Positions 11,595 to 22,061 of a stretch of 64,000 nt of DNA are shown in pieces. Every line of letters begins with the position of its first letter. The stretch's first letter is position 1. Both the position numbers and the translations under genes were made by a program. Below the pieces are notes generated by a model. That model was not told where the DNA came from. It saw only the letters and a list, made by a program, of their open reading frames with translations, and searched no databases. This stretch comes from Neurospora intermedia (taxonomy: Eukaryota; Ascomycota; Sordariomycetes; Sordariales; Sordariaceae): contig BTPP01000003.1 in assembly GCA_037102815.1 (NCBI GenBank), forward strand, positions 5,394,001 to 5,458,000, read 5' to 3'.

Positions 11595-14500
11595 ATGACG
11601 TCTCTCCCAGCTCCCAATAGTGGTAGCGGTAGCGTTAGTGGTGCCAACGGCCATAAACATCGCCCAGTCGACAATACCTCTAACAGCAATGACCATGGCT
11701 TGCAGCCGCCGCGTGGCCTGGGTCTGTTCGAGCCGCCCATCTCGCCGGCTGTGACTACTGGAACAGCATCGTCTGGAAACTTCACCGACATCCATATGCG
11801 GCAACTGATCCGACCGAAAAGGTTTCGAGTGCTCTCGAACGCCTCAAGCATCCTCAGCGATATATTCAATCATCCAGACGCCCATGAAGACGAGCTAAAA
11901 ACCAAGATTAAGGACGCAAACGACCGCGACCGTGAAGCTCTGTTCAGAATGAATGAGTCTCTTCGGAGCACGCCGCCCCCTCCTCCTCCTCCTCCTCCCG
12001 AGCCTTTGCCCACCCACAAAGACCAAGGTAATGCTGACGATAAGAAACATCGCGGTGGGCTTTGGAGACTGTTCAAGAGGAAGTCCTCCAAATCCACAAA
12101 GAAAAGGGTAAAGCCAGCTCCGCCCAAGATTGTGGTACCGGAACGCCCAGCTGCAGGTAGAGCCACTACAACCACACATATTACGGAAGACGGCCATCGA
12201 CAAACTGTTATTTCCATCCCCGCCCAGCGCACGTTCAACCTAGCCCCAGTCTCCAGGTCGCCTGGCTTTGGTTTTTTGTCACCCAAATCCCCCATCACTG
12301 GGACTCCCATCAGACCGCCTAGGCCCAGCATTGGTCTAGAGACTCTAGTGGAGCAACAAGAGTCAAACGAGCGACAAATCCCAGTCCTGGCCAGCACACC
12401 TGTGATACCTCCGATTAACGACGGGGTGGGCATATCACCTCTGCTTCCCGCAGAGGGATTCAACCGCCTTCAGCGGGTGTCGGGCTTTATAGCCCCGCCG
12501 GCCGAGCCACTGCCTCCTCAAACCCAGAAAGCTTCGGTTGATGTTGATGATGGCCCTGATAGTTCAAGCACGCCAAAGCTGACATCTTGTCAAGACCATA
12601 CTCTACCCAAGTTTTTCTCACCGACTAGCTCTTTTCATCTGAGCGTCTGCCTGTCGACGGCACAGTCTAGCCTCGATCGTCGGTCTAAGATGAGCTTCGG
12701 ATTCAAGCTACCTGACCACCCAGATCGTACCGAAGAATCTTTGGATAGAGAAGCTGGCAGTGGTGAGGCTTTGCCAGAAGTTTCCGAGCCATCGTCATCC
12801 AATACCTCCCATTACAGGCTGGGTACCGCTACTGGGAGAGACGGTGTTGGATCAGCGGATGTAAGCTCATTCTCGTGGGTGGCTACTCCTTCTGACAAAC
12901 TCAGAGCGATGCCGGACCACCAATTGAGACGACAACCAAGTCTCTGGTCTAACAAAAGCTTCATGACGAGAAAGGCCCGAAAGCGAAATGATTCTCTCGG
13001 TGGTGAAAGTATCAAGACGGATGGAAACCAGTCGGCAGCGTTCCACACTCCGCCTGACCTGCCGGTAGAGGACTCGACCGAGTCTGATGCAGAGGCGTTG
13101 AGCTCGGTGCTCGAAAAGGTCGAGGCTGTACAGCTACCACCGCTACGCTTCTCAACGGTGATGATCGTAGCTGATCTGAAGCCCTTGTCATGCAGGAGCA
13201 GCATTAGCTTGGGACCGTCGCAGCCAGAAGGGACAAATCGACAAGATGGCGAACTTGAACAGGCGTCAGATATTGCCGTGACAGATTCTTTCCAGGCATC
13301 CAGTTCAGTCGTTGACTCAAATACTCCACAGGCAACTCCTCTACCAGCTCCTTCCAACAATCTGAACAAGTCCCTCCAGCTAAGAAGGACCAGCCAAATC
13401 ATCTGTCCACCCTTACGGCTCTCCTCCTCCTCCGACTATCGCTTTAGCAGAATAAGCGTCCCATGTTCCGGCTCTCACATCGATCTCCTGCAGCAATGCG
13501 AGGAGTTCCGTCACTCCAAGGAAAAAGAGCTCGATATCCTCCGCAACCGGCTTCGTCAGCTGGAAAACCGAAACAGTTGGTTGCTGACCACCGTGACGAA
13601 GCAACTTCCTGGCGGGTACGAGTATCAAGTCGACGACTATGATGATATGGAGGAGAGGGGCCGACACCACCAGCACAACATTATTACCACTAGCACAGTC
13701 TCAGCCAGCAATCGCTGGTCAATGGCCTCTCAACACACCTTCGGCAACACCACCATCGACGACAGTGTCACCGGCACCACCGGCTTTAGTAGCAGTAATC
13801 TGACTACAGGATCACGACTGACATCGCCCGCACAGCACTTGCCACATCCCCGCTCCAACGCGAGCCCTGCTACGACTAGCAATTCTGACAGCAGCACCAG
13901 CAGCAGCAGCAGCACCAATACCTCCTTGTCCGCTCAACCGACGCTCACACCGATATTAAGCCCGACACGGCATTCGAAGCCGACACTTGTCACTCGCTCG
14001 AACAATACCTGCAGCACGACTACCAGTACCGGCGGTCGGGCGTTCCCGTTGGTGACGAGTCACAAGGATACAAGCACCGCTTGCAGTACATACACAGCCA
14101 TAGCCATATCGCAACCAACACAACCCCCTCCTGCTCCTCTTCCCGTCGCTCGTCGCGCACGAAGTCTACCCCGCGATCCTCGACTCGGTTCGTTTTCCTC
14201 CCGATCCCGATCCGTGGACAACAAGCACGACTACAAACACAATCGTACTAATCATAGCCACGATCACACCAGCGGTCCCGCCAACTTCTGTTCAATAAGC
14301 AATGGGATCATCGGCGGTGACAAGACAAATACCTCAAACGGTGTCAACAATGGCAATGGCAGTGAAAGTGGCAGTGGCAGTGGCAGCAGAAGCAGAAGCG
14401 CCTCCCGAGGAGGCCCCGCCCCCTTCCCTCCATCCTTGACCTACAACGGCCTTCTCCCCGATACCGCAGCGCGAAGACGAGAGAAGAGAGAATACAGAAA

Positions 14501-15782
14501 GAAGCAAGAAGAGATTATGCGGCGGCTTGCCGATACTCCTCTCCGCAGGCTTCAGCAGACGAATACTCTACATTCTTCGTCTTCCTCGTCCTCTTTGGGA
14601 GCCGTAGTACGTCAACAACAAGGAAAATTCTCGGTTGCTTCCATTTCTTCCACTTCGGCGAATTCGACAGCTTTGTATAACGGGAGTTTCTCTGGTTCTG
14701 GTTACGACAGTGACCAGGGATATGGAGGACACAATGGAAACAGTGGACACCACGCCCATGACGGCCGCGATCCGTTGACGAGGCTACGGGACTTGAGGGA
14801 AAACGTGGGAAGGGCGATTAGTGGGATTGGAATTGGACTGGCGGTTACTAGTGATGAGGATGGGCATATTTATGACGGGCATGGTGTTGCCTACCAATAC
14901 CACGAAGACGATGCCCTTGGATATGACAGTAACGGATCTGGGTATGGTGCTTATGGACATGATAGCTACGGCGGCTACGATGGGGATGGCAATAGGGTCT
15001 CTTCTGGTGATTTGGGACATGAGGCGGGCCGGGGAGAAGGAGAAGCGCAAGACGAAAGAGAAGCAAAAGCAGAGAGACAATACACCCTCTCGAACTCCTC
15101 TAGTCTCTCCAGGCACCACTACTACTACCACCACCACTACCGGAACCGAGACCAACGCAACAACTCCCCGCCACCCTTTTCGCTGCCATCGTGGCCATCA
15201 CTACCCTCGCTTCCCTCATTACCCTCGTTATCTGGCCCAAGTCGCTATAGCTTGGAAACGGAAGAATGGTTCCCTTCTTTCTATCGAGCTCACATTCAAC
15301 AAACAGAAAATCAGTCGGAAGACACATCCAGTGACTATGAACCCACCAACAGCGACAACACAGCGACTACCAAAAGATGCAAACGAGCCACCAGGAGAAA
15401 AACCACAAGTGCCGCGTCAAATGGTACCGAAGGAAACGGAAACCGAAACGGATGGGACACCCTCGAGCCGCTGATGCGTGAGTTGACTAGTAACGACAGC
15501 GGGAACGAACCCAGCGAAGCCATTGGAACTGCGGTGAGTATAAGCGGTATTGATGACGACGAGCAAAACGTCAATCGTATCGTCCATGAGGGGGGCCATG
15601 AGGGGGAGGGTAGACAGCTGGTAGACAACAACGGCGATATCGAATTTGGTCCGATGGACGAGAAGGATTTGGAGGAGGAGACGGAAACGATGAGCAGGAT
15701 AAGGGCATATCGTGCTAGTCTCTGTGCCGAGTTGCGAGCGTTGGAGGCTTCGGTCAATCTTTTGCATCATGACACTAGGTAG
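11595..15782 (+). CDS. Large low-complexity protein of unknown function (1395 aa)
   Basis: I do not recognise a family. A single frame of 1395 codons runs without interruption, which is itself strong evidence of coding. Visible features (residue numbers approximate): a nine-residue proline run (about 127-135), a basic patch GLWRLFKRKSSKSTKKRVK (about 155-173), Ser/Thr-rich low-complexity stretches with polySer (765-775 and 994-1000), and a probable coiled coil with the heptad-like segment KEKELDILRNRLRQLENR (about 642-659). A second Arg/Lys-rich helix follows (ARRREKREYRKKQEEIMRRL, about 958-977), then a Gly/Tyr/Asp-rich, prion-like segment (1035-1135), tandem PSLPSLPSL repeats (1199-1212) and an acidic then helical C-terminus (1355-1390). 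No signal peptide or membrane span is seen. The first ATG of the frame is at 11595. A largely disordered scaffold or cytoskeletal/polarity protein is one guess; function is unknown. Confidence 0.82.
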   Translation: MTSLPAPNSGSGSVSGANGHKHRPVDNTSNSNDHGLQPPRGLGLFEPPISPAVTTGTASSGNFTDIHMRQLIRPKRFRVLSNASSILSDIFNHPDAHEDELKTKIKDANDRDREALFRMNESLRSTPPPPPPPPPEPLPTHKDQGNADDKKHRGGLWRLFKRKSSKSTKKRVKPAPPKIVVPERPAAGRATTTTHITEDGHRQTVISIPAQRTFNLAPVSRSPGFGFLSPKSPITGTPIRPPRPSIGLETLVEQQESNERQIPVLASTPVIPPINDGVGISPLLPAEGFNRLQRVSGFIAPPAEPLPPQTQKASVDVDDGPDSSSTPKLTSCQDHTLPKFFSPTSSFHLSVCLSTAQSSLDRRSKMSFGFKLPDHPDRTEESLDREAGSGEALPEVSEPSSSNTSHYRLGTATGRDGVGSADVSSFSWVATPSDKLRAMPDHQLRRQPSLWSNKSFMTRKARKRNDSLGGESIKTDGNQSAAFHTPPDLPVEDSTESDAEALSSVLEKVEAVQLPPLRFSTVMIVADLKPLSCRSSISLGPSQPEGTNRQDGELEQASDIAVTDSFQASSSVVDSNTPQATPLPAPSNNLNKSLQLRRTSQIICPPLRLSSSSDYRFSRISVPCSGSHIDLLQQCEEFRHSKEKELDILRNRLRQLENRNSWLLTTVTKQLPGGYEYQVDDYDDMEERGRHHQHNIITTSTVSASNRWSMASQHTFGNTTIDDSVTGTTGFSSSNLTTGSRLTSPAQHLPHPRSNASPATTSNSDSSTSSSSSTNTSLSAQPTLTPILSPTRHSKPTLVTRSNNTCSTTTSTGGRAFPLVTSHKDTSTACSTYTAIAISQPTQPPPAPLPVARRARSLPRDPRLGSFSSRSRSVDNKHDYKHNRTNHSHDHTSGPANFCSISNGIIGGDKTNTSNGVNNGNGSESGSGSGSRSRSASRGGPAPFPPSLTYNGLLPDTAARRREKREYRKKQEEIMRRLADTPLRRLQQTNTLHSSSSSSSLGAVVRQQQGKFSVASISSTSANSTALYNGSFSGSGYDSDQGYGGHNGNSGHHAHDGRDPLTRLRDLRENVGRAISGIGIGLAVTSDEDGHIYDGHGVAYQYHEDDALGYDSNGSGYGAYGHDSYGGYDGDGNRVSSGDLGHEAGRGEGEAQDEREAKAERQYTLSNSSSLSRHHYYYHHHYRNRDQRNNSPPPFSLPSWPSLPSLPSLPSLSGPSRYSLETEEWFPSFYRAHIQQTENQSEDTSSDYEPTNSDNTATTKRCKRATRRKTTSAASNGTEGNGNRNGWDTLEPLMRELTSNDSGNEPSEAIGTAVSISGIDDDEQNVNRIVHEGGHEGEGRQLVDNNGDIEFGPMDEKDLEEETETMSRIRAYRASLCAELRALEASVNLLHHDTR

Positions 15783-16157
15783 AGATGGTATGGATTGTTG
15801 GGGTAAGAAAGAAAACCGAATGTGGATTTGCCGTTTATTGCATGTTGGGTGGGTGGTTTGCTTGGGTAGATACGCAGAAAGAGGCATGACGAAGTGATGG
15901 ATACATACATGGGAAAGGAGATAACGAAGATAGATCAATGGCCATCTTTTAGAGGTTCGATTGTTCATCGTGACCTGATACCACAATCAAGGTGAAATCA
16001 CGTAAAACATAATTAATAATCAATGCACTCCATCCTTCCCAGCAATCACTTCGCACTCTTTGTCTAGGTAGGCACTTTCTTTCCTCTCAACCACCTCACC
16101 CCCCATGTTCACTCCCCCCTCCCTCCAATCCACACACTCACCCACTCAGATCTTAGT
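15783..16157. other. Convergent intergenic region
   Basis: Lies between two genes that end towards each other. It is T/C-rich towards the right and shows no open frame or structure; it most likely holds both 3' untranslated regions. Confidence 0.6.
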
Positions 16158-17186
16158 TCAAGGCAAGATCTCCTCCCCCTTCCAATCCCAAATCCTTCCC
16201 CTCTGACTCTCCTCCAACCCCGCAACCACCCCCGCCATATTCCCCGCCGCCTCCTCCGGCTTTTCCCAAAACTTCCTCCCACTTTTTAGACTACTCTCCC
16301 AAAACCCCTTACTCAAGTCCGTCTTGACCGTTCCCGGGTGATACCCCACACAAATCGCTTTCCCGCCACTCCTACTCAGCAACTGCAGATCAAACGATTT
16401 CGTCAAACTATTCACCGCCGCCTTGGAGCTGCGGTACGAGTACCACCCTCCCGATTTATTATCCGACACGGATCCGACGCGCGCAGACATGTTGATCCAT
16501 GTGGCGTGCTTAGGAATCTGTCCTTCTTGAGAGTCTTGAGGAAGGAGAAACTCTGTTCGCTTGCGAGGTAAGAAGGAGCCGAAATGCTTCATTAGCATGA
16601 GGGGGCCCAGGCAGTTTACGCGGTAGGTGGCCAATGCTAGGTCGTAGTCTACTTGCGCTGCGGACTTTTCGGGGTGGAGGATCCCGGGTAGGGCGAAGGC
16701 TAGGTGTAGGTGGTGTGTATCAGGCGGGAAGAGGGAGGAGGCCTTTTGTGCGCAGGCGTGGATGGAGTCTTCGTGGCAGACGTCGAGGGGGAGGAGGTGT
16801 AGTCGGGAGGAGACATCAGCGGCGGACGAGAGTGTGGCTGAAGAAGAAGAAGAAGAAGAGTCGGCGGAGCTGCTGCTGCTGCTGCTGTGTTCTGGCGGGG
16901 AGGGATAAGGATACGTATCGCTTGAGGAGGAATCGCTGATTTTGCTGGAAGGTGCTACGCCCGGGCCGGTAGTGGCGGCGGCGGTGGATGATGAGGAATC
17001 GGTGGGTGAGGTGAATTGTTCAGAATTAGAGAACAAGTCCTTGAGTAAGGCGGCTTTGGTCTCTTCCGGGTCGCGGGTGCGGGTGGTGGCTAGGATCGGG
17101 AGAGTGGTGGTTCGGAGGAGATGTCGGGTCAAGGCATGGCCGATGCCTCGGGAGGAAGGGCAGAGGAGAATCCAGGGTTTAGACAT
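16158..17186 (-). CDS. Short-chain dehydrogenase/reductase (SDR)
   Basis: Predicted NAD(P)-dependent oxidoreductase of 342 residues in one exon; substrate unknown. Rossmann-type N-terminus WILLCPSSRGIGHAL (residues 5-19) carries the GxG-like turn, but with Pro-Ser-Ser where most classical SDRs have Thr-Gly. Further motifs are LPLDV (132-136), the structural Asn in RVNCLGP (N191), a catalytic Ser in INMSARVGS (S234 or S239) and the catalytic YRSSK (Y251, K255), followed by the HPGTVKTDLS segment (283-292). This arrangement resembles the C-factor/sniffer-like carbonyl reductases. A Ser-rich, low-complexity insert of about 75 residues (53-127) separates the first two Rossmann strands; it is unusual for the fold and probably a surface loop. 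The ATG at 17186 directly precedes the first beta strand. The gene converges on the large low-complexity gene. Confidence 0.87.
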   Translation of the reverse strand: MSKPWILLCPSSRGIGHALTRHLLRTTTLPILATTRTRDPEETKAALLKDLFSNSEQFTSPTDSSSSTAAATTGPGVAPSSKISDSSSSDTYPYPSPPEHSSSSSSSADSSSSSSSATLSSAADVSSRLHLLPLDVCHEDSIHACAQKASSLFPPDTHHLHLAFALPGILHPEKSAAQVDYDLALATYRVNCLGPLMLMKHFGSFLPRKRTEFLLPQDSQEGQIPKHATWINMSARVGSVSDNKSGGWYSYRSSKAAVNSLTKSFDLQLLSRSGGKAICVGYHPGTVKTDLSKGFWESSLKSGRKFWEKPEEAAGNMAGVVAGLEESQRGRIWDWKGEEILP

Positions 17187-18109
17187 TTTGGGGGTGTTTG
17201 AGAGAAGGGGATAATGTTAGGGTTGTTGTGGTGATGCTGTGTTCTGTTGTAAATGGTGATTGGATATAAAGTTATGCTTTGCTCTTGGAGGAAGTTGTTT
17301 CTTTTGAGGTTCTAATCCTTTAAGGTATCGTGGTTTGTATAATGGAACAAGTCAATTGTGAAGCTGGTTGAAGAGTGAAATGGTTTTGAGGAGGGAGGAT
17401 TGTGTTGTGATGTTGATGACGGTCTTCACGGCCTCTCGCGGACTATCAAGTATGGTACCAAGCAATGTCATCATCTATGGAGTCCTCGCCATCTTCCAAG
17501 ACACTCTTTCAATCGACCTCGATATCAATGACACATGGCCGTTTGTTGACATTATTGTTAGTACATCGCTGTGTGCAAGTCATAAAGTCACTGATCGACG
17601 TCACCAACACGGATGCGGCTCTTGCCGTCCCCAGGGTACCCAGCGATCTGTTTGGCATTCATTGGAGGACCATGTGCGATTCCAAGATGCCAAGACAAAC
17701 CAGAGATCTGAAAGTAGATCTGAGAAGGTTGGAAAGCTCGGGTGGGGTTATGGTAGCAATCGATGAGAGGGAACAGATGGAACGAATAAATAATCGGGTT
17801 GGGGAAACTAAAACCAGGATACGGCTTATGGAAAGTGTCGGCACCAACCAGAACTGTAAGATTTGAGGATGAAGTAAAGTGTATTAACTGTAACAATCAT
17901 GATCCATCATCGAAGTTCTATCCTCCGCCATGAAGTAGACTAGCCCAGCCAGACTCGCGCTTCTTTACCCCCCCCCCCCCCCCCCCCCCACCCCAAAACC
18001 TGTGATAACCCTTACATAGACTGCATATTAATCGTACATGGGTCTTTCTAACCCTCTGTCCGTGGTCGTCGTTATCCTTCGTTTCAGCCTCGTTTCAACC
18101 CTTCAGCTG
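17187..18109. other. Intergenic region with long cytosine run
   Basis: No recognisable gene. Two overlapping frames on the plus strand (17368-17766 and 17465-17866) have no motif and atypical composition. The stretch holds the SDR promoter on the left and a roughly 22-base C homopolymer near the 3' end of the Chs5 gene. Confidence 0.55.
17968..17989. repeat. Cytosine homopolymer, about 22 bases
   Basis: An uninterrupted C run followed by A and four further C bases, about 120 bp downstream of the Chs5 stop codon. The exact length may be affected by sequencing error in homopolymers. Confidence 0.85.
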
Positions 18110-18574
18110 TCATAGGGCAACATCCTGAAACGACGCTCCATCAGATGATTTCCCTCCCTTGGGATTCAGACTGCCGTCCTTGTCCTCGTCTTCATCTGTA
18201 CCCTCTTTGCTCTCCTCGGCATCTTCCACTGGAGAAAAAGGTCGTACTGGCAGACCTTGCTCCTCCTTTGCATGGTCAAGCACCTTTGGCTCGTCGTCTT
18301 GTGTAGCCTTGTCTTCTGGTTCAGACGCTATGTCACTCTGGTCGCCTCCTTTCTCAGATCCAGTATCATCCTCCTGCGGCACCTCTGTCGTTGTCGCCTC
18401 CACACTAGGCTCAAGTGCTACCGGCTGTAACTCCTCCTCTTGCTTCTGCTCTGGCACCAACTCCGGCTCAGGCGCCGGCTCGGGCTCGGGCTCGGGCTCA
18501 GCAGGCGGTGGTGGTGTAGGCTTGTTCACATCAGGACTGCGTACCCCATTCGTAGGTGGTGGGCTCGTCTGTTG

Positions 18575-18610
<36 letters not shown>

Positions 18611-19566
18611 AGGGACTGGCGGCGATGGCTGCGGCGGTAATTCCTTGTGTGAAAACGCAGAAGACACACTCCTATTATGCTGCATTGGCGGGCTTCCTCC
18701 CATATCCGCCGCCGACGGTCCCATGCCAACGCGGACAGCATCCAGATAGAACTTGGTGACACCCAAGATCCTGCCGTTCCTCTCGCACGCTTCCACCCAC
18801 TCGGGCCTGACCACGGGGATGTTGAGCTCGTTCGCCTTCTCCCATTGCACGCCTCGGCCCTCGGTGGTGACAAAGTGTGTCGTATCGATTCTGACGGTGT
18901 CGACTAGCTTGGCGCCAATGCGATCCACCGAGCGGGCCAGAGACTCCCTGAGCGCGGGAGGGAGGATGCCCGTGGTGATGGTGATGCCGCTGAGGTCCGT
19001 CATCTTGTGGGTGCGGACCACGACCTTGTCGCTGGCCAGGGTGCCGGCCGTTGTGCGCAGTACTAGGTGGAATGTGTACTCGGTGTCGACGGCCAAGCCC
19101 GAAATCTTGGTCGAGTGCATGGCGGTGGGTTTGGGAATGTTGCCGGCCTTTTGGCCGTTGCGATAGAGGGCCAGGCTGATCAGGTCGGCGGTTGCGAGAT
19201 CGATGGGGTCCCACTCGAGGACGACGCTGGTCTGGGTGGCATTGCGACAGCGGAGATTGGGAGCCTTGGGCTCGGCAGCACCAAGGGCGTTAAAGATCTT
19301 GTCTTGGAGGGCGCGGAAGGCGCGTTCGGCTTCGTCTTCTGAGGCAACGTTGCGGGCAACGGTGACGTCGACAATGGAGCCCGAGGAGATGTCGGGGGGC
19401 AGGAGGATGGACGGGAACTCGATCTGGCATCAGATGGTGAGATTAACACTTGTCTTGTTCCCTGAGTTGGGGTCACTACTGGAACCAAACATACTAGCCG
19501 CTTGTCCGGAGTTAGGAGGACGGTGACGCCGGCGTCGACCTTGCCGACGGTCAGGGAGACGAGCAT
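18110..19566 (-). CDS. chs5: Chs5 homologue, FN3-BRCT exomer scaffold
   Basis: Scaffold of exomer, the trans-Golgi complex that exports chitin synthase and other cargo to the cell surface in yeast (family knowledge). Protein of 461 residues from two exons, 19566-19495 and 19423-18110, joined in frame (GTATGT donor, CCAG acceptor). The N-terminus MLVSLTVGKVDAGVTVLLT and IEFPSILLP match the Chs5 dimer/Arf-binding start. A fibronectin type III domain follows at about 78-165 (VVLEWDPIDL, KISGLAVDTEYTFHLVL). THKMTDLSGI then leads into a BRCT domain at about 167-255 (DTTHFVTTEG, IPVVRPEWVEACE). The tail is disordered: a 14-Gln run, Pro/Glu repeats and acidic clusters, typical of the longer Chs5 family members. 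The ATG chosen gives the conserved beginning with no extension. Confidence 0.95.
18569..18610 (-). repeat. CAG/CAA repeat encoding polyglutamine in Chs5
   Basis: Fourteen consecutive Gln codons (CAG with a block of four CAA) within the disordered tail. Pure trinucleotide tracts like this are prone to length change between strains. Confidence 0.9.
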
Positions 19567-20334
19567 GATGGTTCGCGATGGGGATGTGGCCGGATTGTTG
19601 GTAGGTAGAGAGAGGTAGGTAGGTCGTCACCAAGCTTGGGAAGATGTGTAGAGGTAGATCGAGGTAGCTACAGCTTCGACCCTGGATTTCCAAGTGCTGT
19701 GTGGCCTCTTTGGAAAGCTGCAGATGATAGCTGCTGCCCTGGCCAATCTCGAGTGGTGACTTGGTTGGTTGGTTGATTGTCTTTGTGATGCTGGAGCTGT
19801 AGTGTACTTGAGCCAAGGAGCAAGGGAAGCAATCTGTCGCCAAATCTCACGGGCAGGGCATCGCATTGCCTAAACTGGACCTCAATTGGAGCTTCCCTGA
19901 CTGCCAGCGACGGGCTACCTATCCAGTGCTTAACCTCCCTGGAGCAGCTCCCTTGACGGTAAATGTGGAGTCTTGGCCGGAAACGCACACCTCGAGAGCC
20001 TGCGCTTGGTGCCAAGACTTTGATGCTTCCCCTGAATGGTTCCACTCAAAAAGGTACGTACCTTTTCGACTTCTGAAGTTCTTGATGGTGTTTGAAAATC
20101 CGGGTTTGGGAGTTGTTGTGAAAGGCTTCTTGGTTGTCCAAGTAAAGGTATTTTAGTGGTACTGATTGCTTCTGATGTGCGTTACATCCTTCGGACGTTC
20201 TCTTACTGTTACTCTATATGCTGTAGAGGTACGTAGACAGCTGGCTACAAAGAGACCCCTCGGAGAAGTCAACACTCAACTTGCGTTTGCTCTTATGAGT
20301 CTATCAAGAGCCCACCTTCATCTGTCCCCAAGTC
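19567..20334. other. Upstream region of the Chs5 gene
   Basis: No supportable gene; it contains the Chs5 promoter and leader and the 3' region of the next minus-strand gene. A GGTAGGTAGG-type repeat lies around 19609-19623. Confidence 0.55.
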
Positions 20335-21363
20335 CTACTTCGATCCTGGATTTTGATGACGCGTTCGGAATCGTTCGGCAAGCTGTTGTACACGGGAACT
20401 GGATCCGTCTCCTTTGATACTTCCATCCTTCGCCCTTGGCTCCGAAACCCGATTGCCAGCACGCATGTCGGTTGGTGCTGTCTCTCTGGTGTTTCTATAA
20501 CTTCCAGCACTCGGCTGCCCTGACCCACGTTGTTGCGACTGATCGCTGTAACCTCTGTTTTGAGGTGGCACGCTGGATCCTTTGTGTTGAGGGGACTGTT
20601 CGCCAACACGAACCCACCTAGACTGAGCCTGTATCGGCCATTGTGGGACTTGGAGCTGTTTGATGATATGCTTCTTCATCAGTTTGTCAAGCGCGTCATG
20701 GATCTCCTGGTCGCTCATCTGGATGAACTCCTTGCCGTGTGAGATGCGAACGTGAATGGTGCCGTGAAGCACCGATGTGTCGTCGAATCCCGGCAATCGA
20801 TCCCCCCACTGGCCATATCCATTCGCCTTGAGAGCCTTGTGGACGGCCTCCCTCAACCTGTTCACGCACACGGTCTTCACTACGGGACGAAGATCAGCGT
20901 CACCGTTGTAGACGAACAACCATAATGGTCGGTGCTTCTTGGAGGTGTAATGGTGGAGGAACATGTCCGTCAAAGGATGCTCTCCTACACCAAAGTACTT
21001 CATGACCGACTGTCTCGTATAGCAATGTTTTGTGGCCGTCGAGACCATGAACGGAGCATTGGCAAGATCCTGCCCTTTGACTGCCTTGACGTCGTAATAA
21101 GTTCCAATGTTAAGCGCGTCGGACAGAGCCTTGACTCTTTTCGATAGTACCGGCTCGCTATAAGGACTCCAATTCAACTGAGTGTAGCCGTATCCTTGCG
21201 CCGCATCTTCTGGAATTTTGGCCTTCATGCCCTTGCCTCGCCGTTGATCACAGCCTCTAAGCATCAGAGGGCGTAGGGGTCGCCATTTGGTCTTGATAGT
21301 CGACGCCAAGTCAACAAGGCCAGCAGCTGTAGTGGCACGCTTTGGGATGGAAGGCAAAGACAT
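20335..21363 (-). CDS. Conserved-looking protein of unknown function (342 aa)
   Basis: I do not recognise the family. From the first ATG (21363, MSLPSIPKRATT) the frame encodes 342 residues. The first 230 look like a folded domain: mixed hydrophobic and charged residues with segments such as YGYTQLNWSPYSEPVLSKRV, HRPLWLFVYNGDADLRPVV and TSVLHGTIHVRISHGKEFI. The last 100 residues are Gln/Ser/Arg-rich and disordered, ending RVQQLAERFRTRHQNPGSK. No membrane span or signal peptide is seen. A few extra residues upstream are open only from a TTG, so I use the ATG; a short upstream exon cannot be excluded. The folded half has a codon pattern and sequence complexity that make it a real gene rather than a chance frame. 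It shares an upstream region with the divergent eIF1A gene. Confidence 0.75.
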   Translation of the reverse strand: MSLPSIPKRATTAAGLVDLASTIKTKWRPLRPLMLRGCDQRRGKGMKAKIPEDAAQGYGYTQLNWSPYSEPVLSKRVKALSDALNIGTYYDVKAVKGQDLANAPFMVSTATKHCYTRQSVMKYFGVGEHPLTDMFLHHYTSKKHRPLWLFVYNGDADLRPVVKTVCVNRLREAVHKALKANGYGQWGDRLPGFDDTSVLHGTIHVRISHGKEFIQMSDQEIHDALDKLMKKHIIKQLQVPQWPIQAQSRWVRVGEQSPQHKGSSVPPQNRGYSDQSQQRGSGQPSAGSYRNTRETAPTDMRAGNRVSEPRAKDGSIKGDGSSSRVQQLAERFRTRHQNPGSK

Positions 21364-22061
21364 GGAAGATGGACAGTCAGCTGCGCTCAATTAGTGGCTT
21401 GTTGAGAGTTCGGCGCTGATGGGCGAATAATCGGACATCATGTTGACAGTGGATGAAGACGCAACCGTGGTGGGTGAGAATCAGACGTGCGGTTGCCATT
21501 GTCACAAGTATTTTACCAGTATTACCTTACCATACTGAGCGAATTTGGTCCTAAATCAACCACCCACATCCACGGGCATATTATGTGATAATTATGCAAC
21601 AGCAAAAGCACTGCGGAAGTCCGCCATGACTCAACTGCACCTTTTTGCCTGCGCTTTGGACCTTTTTATTCGTCAGCACAAGGTCCGAGCCACCCCTTTT
21701 CGCCCATTTTGCCCTTCAAGTACAGCCCACCTTCCATGAAATATCCCTTGCTTTTTTTAAGTTTCCGTACAAACTGTGGCCTCCCACTCCCGAGTCCGTA
21801 TCAAAGATTCTCCACCACATCGACAATACCAAAACGCCTTGCTTTCGTTCCACGGCGGGCGTGTGAAAGACGGGTACCCAGAACCCGCCATTGCTCCAGT
21901 GGTCCAGTGCTCCAGCAGTTCTTGACCCCCAACCAAGTCCGTCATCCACTCCACGCAGCCGTTGCTGGATTTTTGTCTTTCTTCTCGCATCAACACCCAA
22001 TCTACACACCGCACCTACACCGGCCAGCCGACACCCGTAGTCGTCGACAACAACAGCCAAC
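21364..22061. other. Divergent promoter region, unknown gene and eIF1A
   Basis: About 700 bp between the start codons of two divergently transcribed genes. No gene is supported inside; pyrimidine-rich stretches before 22062 resemble the leaders of translation-factor genes, but I see no clear TATA element. Confidence 0.5.

Noticed and set aside
14821-15474. 217-codon frame overlapping the 1395-residue gene in another phase
   Set aside because: Lies wholly inside a longer, better supported frame and contains only Thr and Met-rich low complexity.
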